20,413 bases of DNA, taken from NCBI GenBank assembly GCA_900541965.1, contig UQLN01000070.1, positions 1-20,413 of the forward strand, given 5' to 3'. Below the pieces are notes generated by a model. That model did no database searches. It was not told the origin of the DNA and saw nothing but the letters and a program-made list of their open reading frames with translations. The position numbers and the translations under genes were made by a program. Position 1 is the stretch's first letter; the number at the start of each line of letters is the position of its first letter. Origin of the DNA: an uncultured Parabacteroides sp. Its GTDB lineage: Bacteria > Bacteroidota > Bacteroidia > Bacteroidales > Tannerellaceae. Shown here piece after piece: positions 16,956-20,413 of this stretch.

Positions 16956-17312
16956 ATGTATATGAAACAATTAGTAGTAGCTTTGATTTGTGCCGTATTT
17001 ACTTTTTCCACGGCCTATGCACAAGATGCAAAAAAGAAGAAAGAGACCGTGAAATTCTTTGTTGAAGGAATGGATTGCGCTCATTGTATTAAAAAAATAG
17101 AAAATAACATTGCATTTGAGAAAGGGGTTACCGACTTGAAATGTGATTTGACTACCCGTACGGCTGTTGTTACTTATCGTACAGATAAAACGACTGAAGT
17201 TAAATTGGCAGAAGCATTTAAAAAGATAGGACTGGATGCTGTCGTAGCAAAAGAAGAAAAGGCTCAACCTGCCGATTCGTCAAAAAAAAATAATTCTAAG
17301 CACGGGCATTAA
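16956..17312 (+). CDS. Exported heavy-metal-associated (HMA) domain protein
   Basis: Small exported metal-binding protein of the HMA (MerP/CopZ-like) fold. After a signal peptide (ending FSTAYA, before QDAKKKK), a single HMA domain spans about residues 31-98 with the metal-binding loop GMDCAHC (Cys41 and Cys44) and the usual pattern FFVEGMDCAHCIKKIENNI. The C-terminus is Lys-rich and ends KHGH, adding possible ligands. Cytoplasmic CopZ proteins lack a signal peptide, so this one would act in the periplasm, perhaps accepting metal from the TonB receptor encoded just upstream. An alternative start at 16962 (MKQLVV) is equally likely and would remove two residues from the signal peptide. It is the last gene of the metal operon; the nearest terminator is at 17400-17447. 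Confidence 0.88.
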   Translation: MYMKQLVVALICAVFTFSTAYAQDAKKKKETVKFFVEGMDCAHCIKKIENNIAFEKGVTDLKCDLTTRTAVVTYRTDKTTEVKLAEAFKKIGLDAVVAKEEKAQPADSSKKNNSKHGH

Positions 17313-17335
17313 CATGATTATATGACAGAAGATTT

Positions 17336-17343
17336 TATCTTTG
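17336..17343 (+). promoter_or_regulatory. Promoter box of a small RNA or leader
   Basis: TATCTTTG exactly matches the TAnnTTTG -7 consensus, 24 bases after the HMA gene stop codon. No clear -33 TTTG is seen. The predicted start is near 17349, and a terminator follows about 50 bases later with no open frame between. Confidence 0.5.
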
Positions 17344-17348
17344 CAGAC

Positions 17349-17448
17349 GATTCCGGTTGAAACTGTGTTCGTCCGACAAAAATAAGAACATTGTTATAGA
17401 AACACGGAGTTTTCATTTATTAAGAAAGTGGACTCCGTGTTTTTGTGT
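17349..17448 (+). ncRNA. Candidate ~100-nt small RNA or terminated leader
   Basis: An exact -7 box (17336-17343) precedes, and a strong hairpin with a U run (17400-17447) ends, a stretch of about 100 bases with no plausible coding frame. Small pairings are possible near the 5' end, such as GACGA (17346-17350) with TCGTC (17369-17373) or TGTTC (17366-17370) with GAACA (17386-17390). It could be an independent small RNA, or a leader/attenuator for the sigma-factor operon starting at 17546. Promoter strength and expression are unproven. Confidence 0.35.
17400..17447 (+). terminator. Intrinsic terminator after the metal operon
   Basis: Perfect 11-bp outer stem, AAACACGGAGT (17400-17410) with ACTCCGTGTTT (17432-17442), extended by an inner TTTC/GAAA stem (17411-17414 with 17424-17427) and a four-base bulge. 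T-rich sequence follows (TTTTGTGTTTTT). It would stop read-through from the HMA gene and would also end the candidate small RNA. Confidence 0.75.
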
Positions 17449-17510
17449 TTTTAAAATATTTTTTCGTTAGACATGCAGCATTTCCCGAATAAATAGCATC
17501 TATTAATTGT

Positions 17511-17530
17511 ACAGCCTCGCAAGAGGCTGT
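17511..17530 (+). promoter_or_regulatory. GCAA-tetraloop hairpin before the sigma gene
   Basis: ACAGCCTC (17511-17518) and GAGGCTGT (17523-17530) form a perfect 8-bp stem closed by a GCAA loop of the stable GNRA class. It ends 15 bases before the start codon at 17546 and is not followed by U residues, so it is a leader structure rather than a terminator and could influence translation of the sigma factor. Confidence 0.6.
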
Positions 17531-17545
17531 GAAGGCACACACTGA

Positions 17546-18073
17546 ATGACGGAGAAACAACTGATAGAAAGTTGTAAAAAGGGGGAGCGTTTAGCTCAGA
17601 AAGAATTGTACGATACGTATTCCCGTAAGATGATGGGAGTTTGCCTGCGTTATGTGAATGACAGGGAGACTGCCCGGGATTTATTACAGGATGGTTTCGT
17701 CAAGGTCTTTACCTGTATGGATAGCTATACTGGCCTCGGTTCGTTTGAAGGTTGGCTTCGGAAGATCTTTGTAAATTGTGCGTTGGAATATTTACGTAAG
17801 TCAGATGTTTTGCGTGAGGCTGCCGATTTGGATAATTCGGCAGAACTTGTCAATCCGGACAGTTCGGTCATATCCGAAATGTCGGCGGCAGAACTGATGA
17901 AGCTGGTTCAGCAATTACCGGCAGGCTTCCGTGCAGTATTCAACTTGTTTGCCATTGAAGGTTATTCACACAAAGAAATCGGTGAGATGCTGGATATAAC
18001 GGAAAGTACTTCAAGGTCACAGTTTACACGGGCAAAACAGTTATTACAACGCCAAATTAACACAATGTATTGA
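17546..18073 (+). CDS. ECF-type RNA polymerase sigma factor
   Basis: Extracytoplasmic-function sigma-70 family factor of 175 residues with just the two expected domains. Region 2 covers about 21-86, with LYDTYSRKMMGVCLRYV for core binding, RDLLQDGFVKVF for the -10 contact, and GSFEGWLRKIFVNCALEYLR. Region 4 covers about 115-170, with LPAGFRAVFNLFAIEGYSHK and a helix-turn-helix around EIGEMLDITESTSRSQFTRA. It should redirect RNA polymerase to a small envelope-related regulon. The partner gene begins seven bases after its stop and encodes a protein with one transmembrane helix, the usual layout for an anti-sigma factor. ECF operons often control themselves, but I cannot identify such a promoter with confidence here. 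The start was chosen because it directly precedes conserved region 2 with a normal N-terminus. Confidence 0.93.
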   Translation: MTEKQLIESCKKGERLAQKELYDTYSRKMMGVCLRYVNDRETARDLLQDGFVKVFTCMDSYTGLGSFEGWLRKIFVNCALEYLRKSDVLREAADLDNSAELVNPDSSVISEMSAAELMKLVQQLPAGFRAVFNLFAIEGYSHKEIGEMLDITESTSRSQFTRAKQLLQRQINTMY

Positions 18074-18080
18074 GAACAGG

Positions 18081-19355
18081 ATGGAAGAGAAGGAAAGAGA
18101 TGCATTAGATGATTTGTTCCGTTCGAAATTACAAGATTTTGAAGTGGATACAATGCCAGATGATTGGGATGCCATTGCCAGTCGTTTGCCAGGGACAGTG
18201 TCTGTACCTCTCCGACGTAAACTATACTATTGGAGTGCTGCTGCTGTTATTTCATTATTAATGATAACCGGTGGTGTCTATATATTCAATAAAGATAACC
18301 GGCAGCAACCTATAGTAGCAGCTATACAGGAGCAAACAGATATGATAGAATCTCAGTTGGTTGAACAAACAGCAGATCAAGTGACTGTTGCGGAAGCCCT
18401 GGCTGAAAAGAAAGAAACTCCGGCAAAAGTAATTGCCCGGGTACAGTCTAAACCGGTAGCTGCTAAAGTTGCAGCCAGGTCTTTACGAATTGGGAACAAT
18501 GTAGAAGAGCCGGCTGCGGTTTCAGATACGGTTCAGGTTGCAGCAACAATCGAGATGGCAGCACAAGTTGTTGCAAAAGAGGAAACAATCAGAGAAGATG
18601 CCGTTGAGCAACAACAGGCGGAAGAAGTGCAAGCTGTAGCAGCCAATACATTGATTGCAGATGCTTCTCCGGTCGCAAAAAAGAAACAACGCAGATGGTA
18701 TTTCGGAATGGGAGGCGGTAGTGTTACTGCCGGAACTTCAAGCTCACTGAATATGTATGCCTTGAAAAATACATTACTTCCAGATCCGGAATTGATGTCG
18801 CTTAATTCTCCTTATTTTGACAGGGATGCAGCGAAAACGAATATTCATCATAATACTCCGATTACAGTCGGAGTCGGGGTAAGTTACCTGTTGAGCAATC
18901 GCTTTTCTTTGCAATCCGGATTGAATTATACGTTTTTGTCCTCTACCTGGGAAACAAACGGATATCCTTTCTGCCGGGAGACAAAACAGAAATTACATTT
19001 TATCGGCATACCTTTATCTCTTTCTTATAGGATAGCAGAATGGAAAGGTATCCAGTTCTATGCAGCGGCAGGAGGAATGGTTGAAATGAATGTTGCCGGT
19101 AAGTTAAAAACAAAGATGTTTGTCTCGGAAGGGGAAGGTTCCGTATCGACGGAAACGGAACACGTACGGATGAAACCGTTACTTTGGTCTGTGAATGCAC
19201 GTATAGGTGCCAGCTATCCTTTATGGCGTTTCCTTAGCATTTATGCGGAAGCAGGGGCCGGATATTATTTTAAGAATGGAAGCGATATAGAAACGATTCG
19301 TTCGGAAAAACCATTCAATGTAAATTTACAAGCAGGTTTTCGTTTTGGATTTTAG
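18081..19355 (+). CDS. Sigma-partner membrane protein with C-terminal beta-barrel domain
   Basis: A 424-residue protein, probably the anti-sigma partner of the upstream factor. It has an acidic cytoplasmic N-terminus (1-44, with DDWDAIASRLPG), basic residues at 45-47, a single transmembrane helix (about 51-69, WSAAAVISLLMITGGVYIF), and a long Ala/Val/Glu/Gln-rich low-complexity segment (about 75-203). The C-terminal part (205-424) resembles an outer-membrane beta-barrel domain: RRWYFGMGGGSV, repeated aromatic-ended strands such as GVGVSYLLSNRFSLQSGLNY, GIPLSLSYRI, IYAEAGAGYYF, and a terminal GFRFGF. Similar sigma-linked proteins are common in Bacteroidetes and are often annotated only as porin-family or outer-membrane beta-barrel proteins. 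If both the helix and the barrel are real, one chain would join inner and outer membrane. Alternatively the barrel-like part could be a periplasmic beta domain. Confidence 0.8.
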   Translation: MEEKERDALDDLFRSKLQDFEVDTMPDDWDAIASRLPGTVSVPLRRKLYYWSAAAVISLLMITGGVYIFNKDNRQQPIVAAIQEQTDMIESQLVEQTADQVTVAEALAEKKETPAKVIARVQSKPVAAKVAARSLRIGNNVEEPAAVSDTVQVAATIEMAAQVVAKEETIREDAVEQQQAEEVQAVAANTLIADASPVAKKKQRRWYFGMGGGSVTAGTSSSLNMYALKNTLLPDPELMSLNSPYFDRDAAKTNIHHNTPITVGVGVSYLLSNRFSLQSGLNYTFLSSTWETNGYPFCRETKQKLHFIGIPLSLSYRIAEWKGIQFYAAAGGMVEMNVAGKLKTKMFVSEGEGSVSTETEHVRMKPLLWSVNARIGASYPLWRFLSIYAEAGAGYYFKNGSDIETIRSEKPFNVNLQAGFRFGF

Positions 19356-19404
19356 TATTATAAATATAGATAAATAGCGAATATAAAATTTAAAAGTAGA
19401 GAAA

Positions 19405-20202
19405 ATGAAGAGACTTAAAGTTGTAAGTTTGGCAGCTGCTGCTGCCGGCGTGATGTTGTTAACTTCCTGTATGAAAGGAAATAGCTCGTATTCTACGGCA
19501 GATTATGCCCTAGTGGAAAGTTCCAGTAAACTTTCTTATCAGAAATTAGTTTACCCGTCTTCAGATTATCCCTTATACATTTCAAGCATTGCAAACAGTT
19601 TGGAATTGCAGGATGGAGATTGTTTGGCTTTATATTATACAGTAGATAACGATGCAGCGGAAAATGCAGACTTTGCTTCAAAAGGTTATAAAACTGCAAC
19701 CTTAGCGGCAAATCCCAGTACCATTAAATGGTCGCCAATGAGCTTCTCAGAACCAGATACTGCTACTGTGCGTACAAATGAAGTATTGTTTACCAATACT
19801 AAAATTGCATCTTTCGTTTCCGGTGCTTCCCAGAAAAGAATGTTTATTGAAGCAGCTTTGCCAAAGATGATGACAAAACAGGAAAATACTTATACTTTGT
19901 TGTGTGATTTCAGCCAACAGCCTGAAACAGTAAATGGCGAAAATGTTTATACGATCTTTTTCCGTGGAACAAAGACAAGAGATGGCGAAACTCCTACAAT
20001 TGAAGGGGCTTCAATTGCTCATGCTTTTGAAGCAAAAGCATTTTATGAGTATGCAAAAGGTAAAGCGACAAGCCAGTCTGGCAGTGACAAGAAAATTAGT
20101 TTCAGACTTAAGTTCCCGAAAGAATTTAATGCCGATTCAACAAAGATAAAAACTTGGGGTACATCAGATGTTGTCACATTTGTTATTCCGGCAGAATCAT
20201 AA
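19405..20202 (+). CDS. Uncharacterised lipoprotein of the sigma operon
   Basis: A 265-residue predicted lipoprotein of no family I recognise. The N-terminus has Lys/Arg, a hydrophobic stretch and the lipobox LTSC with lipidated C22. The sequence after the Cys (MKGNSSYST) lacks an acidic surface-export signal, so it is probably held on the periplasmic side or inner leaflet of the outer membrane. The remainder is soluble, rich in Ser, Thr and Ala, with segments such as LYYTVDNDAAENADFASKGY and AFEAKAFYEYAKGK, and likely mostly beta-structured. It lies 49 bases after the barrel-domain gene and ends 22 bases before a strong terminator, so it is likely the last gene of the sigma operon. It might be a target of the sigma factor or part of the signal-sensing apparatus. 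A distant link to NigD-like lipoproteins crossed my mind but is not supported by any motif I can point to. Confidence 0.82.
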   Translation: MKRLKVVSLAAAAAGVMLLTSCMKGNSSYSTADYALVESSSKLSYQKLVYPSSDYPLYISSIANSLELQDGDCLALYYTVDNDAAENADFASKGYKTATLAANPSTIKWSPMSFSEPDTATVRTNEVLFTNTKIASFVSGASQKRMFIEAALPKMMTKQENTYTLLCDFSQQPETVNGENVYTIFFRGTKTRDGETPTIEGASIAHAFEAKAFYEYAKGKATSQSGSDKKISFRLKFPKEFNADSTKIKTWGTSDVVTFVIPAES

Positions 20203-20224
20203 ACCTTCGTTATAGAATGGAAAT

Positions 20225-20262
20225 AAAAAAGACGGTCTTCGGTTTGAGGGCCGTCTTTTTTT
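20225..20262 (+). terminator. Intrinsic terminator of the sigma operon
   Basis: Stem GACGGTCTTC (20231-20240) with GAGGGCCGTC (20246-20255), ten pairs with two G-U, loop GGTTT, extended by the A run (20225-20230) pairing with the following seven T (20256-20262). This is a strong terminator 22 bases after the lipoprotein gene. The A run on the left makes it potentially bidirectional. Confidence 0.9.
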
Positions 20263-20413
20263 GTCAAAGTATCAAAATGACAAAACGTCCCCTGAATACG
20301 CGGATTCTATGGACATATACACGGGAGGCTTTGTAAATATGGCACTCTCGTGGAGTTTAGCTTTATCAGTTTGTTAATGTATATTACAAAACACTTACTA
20401 ATTAACATAGTGA
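20263..20413. other. Non-coding tail of the window
   Basis: I see no supported gene. A 19-codon frame (20278-20336, MTKRPLNTRI...) has no promoter box or other support. The AT-rich end (20365-20413) may be the leader of a gene beyond the window. Confidence 0.4.

Noticed and set aside
20278..20336. 19-codon frame after the last terminator
   Set aside because: Too short, no promoter box, no conserved feature; not called as a gene.

Overview
The window looks like a chromosomal segment from a Bacteroidales bacterium, most plausibly Parabacteroides or another Tannerellaceae/Porphyromonadaceae member. This is inferred from the gene families (SprA of the type IX secretion system, TonB receptor with a carboxypeptidase-regulatory-like N-domain, Bacteroidetes-type lipoproteins), from several promoter boxes of the Bacteroidetes form TAnnTTTG, and from the lack of Shine-Dalgarno sequences. 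No rRNA, tRNA, CRISPR array, insertion sequence or phage gene was seen. Species assignment would need a database search.

Left half (about 281-10730), all on the minus strand: ruvA (Holliday junction helicase subunit), sprA (a 2302-residue outer-membrane translocon of type IX secretion), a MATE-family exporter starting 11 bases after sprA, and an O-acetylhomoserine sulfhydrylase gene (metY type). The last gene has its own likely promoter overlapping the end of the MATE gene and a strong terminator at 281-316. The ruvA-sprA gap carries a perfect 14-bp inverted repeat.

Right half (about 10860-20262), all on the plus strand, holds three gene groups. (1) Two tandem paralogous glycerophosphodiester phosphodiesterases, one probably periplasmic and one a lipoprotein, followed 13 bases later by an exported GHL10/DUF187 glycoside-hydrolase-like protein. 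(2) A heavy-metal group: a small Cys/His-rich exported protein, a TonB-dependent receptor with a CxxxCC motif in its plug region, and an exported HMA-domain protein. It starts at a probably leaderless TATCTTTG promoter overlaid by three CTAAC/GTTAG half-sites. It resembles a metal (perhaps copper) acquisition or handling system, but the metal cannot be read from the sequence. (3) An ECF sigma factor, a partner with a cytoplasmic N-terminus, one membrane helix, a long Ala/Val/Glu-rich linker and a C-terminal outer-membrane beta-barrel-like domain, then a lipoprotein, closed by a strong terminator at 20225-20262.

Between groups 2 and 3 lies a possible ~100-nt small RNA or leader (promoter box 17336-17343, terminator 17400-17447) and a GCAA-tetraloop hairpin just before the sigma gene. 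The most interesting items are the metal operon with its operator-like array, the envelope-spanning sigma-factor partner, the small-RNA candidate and the ruvA-sprA hairpin.
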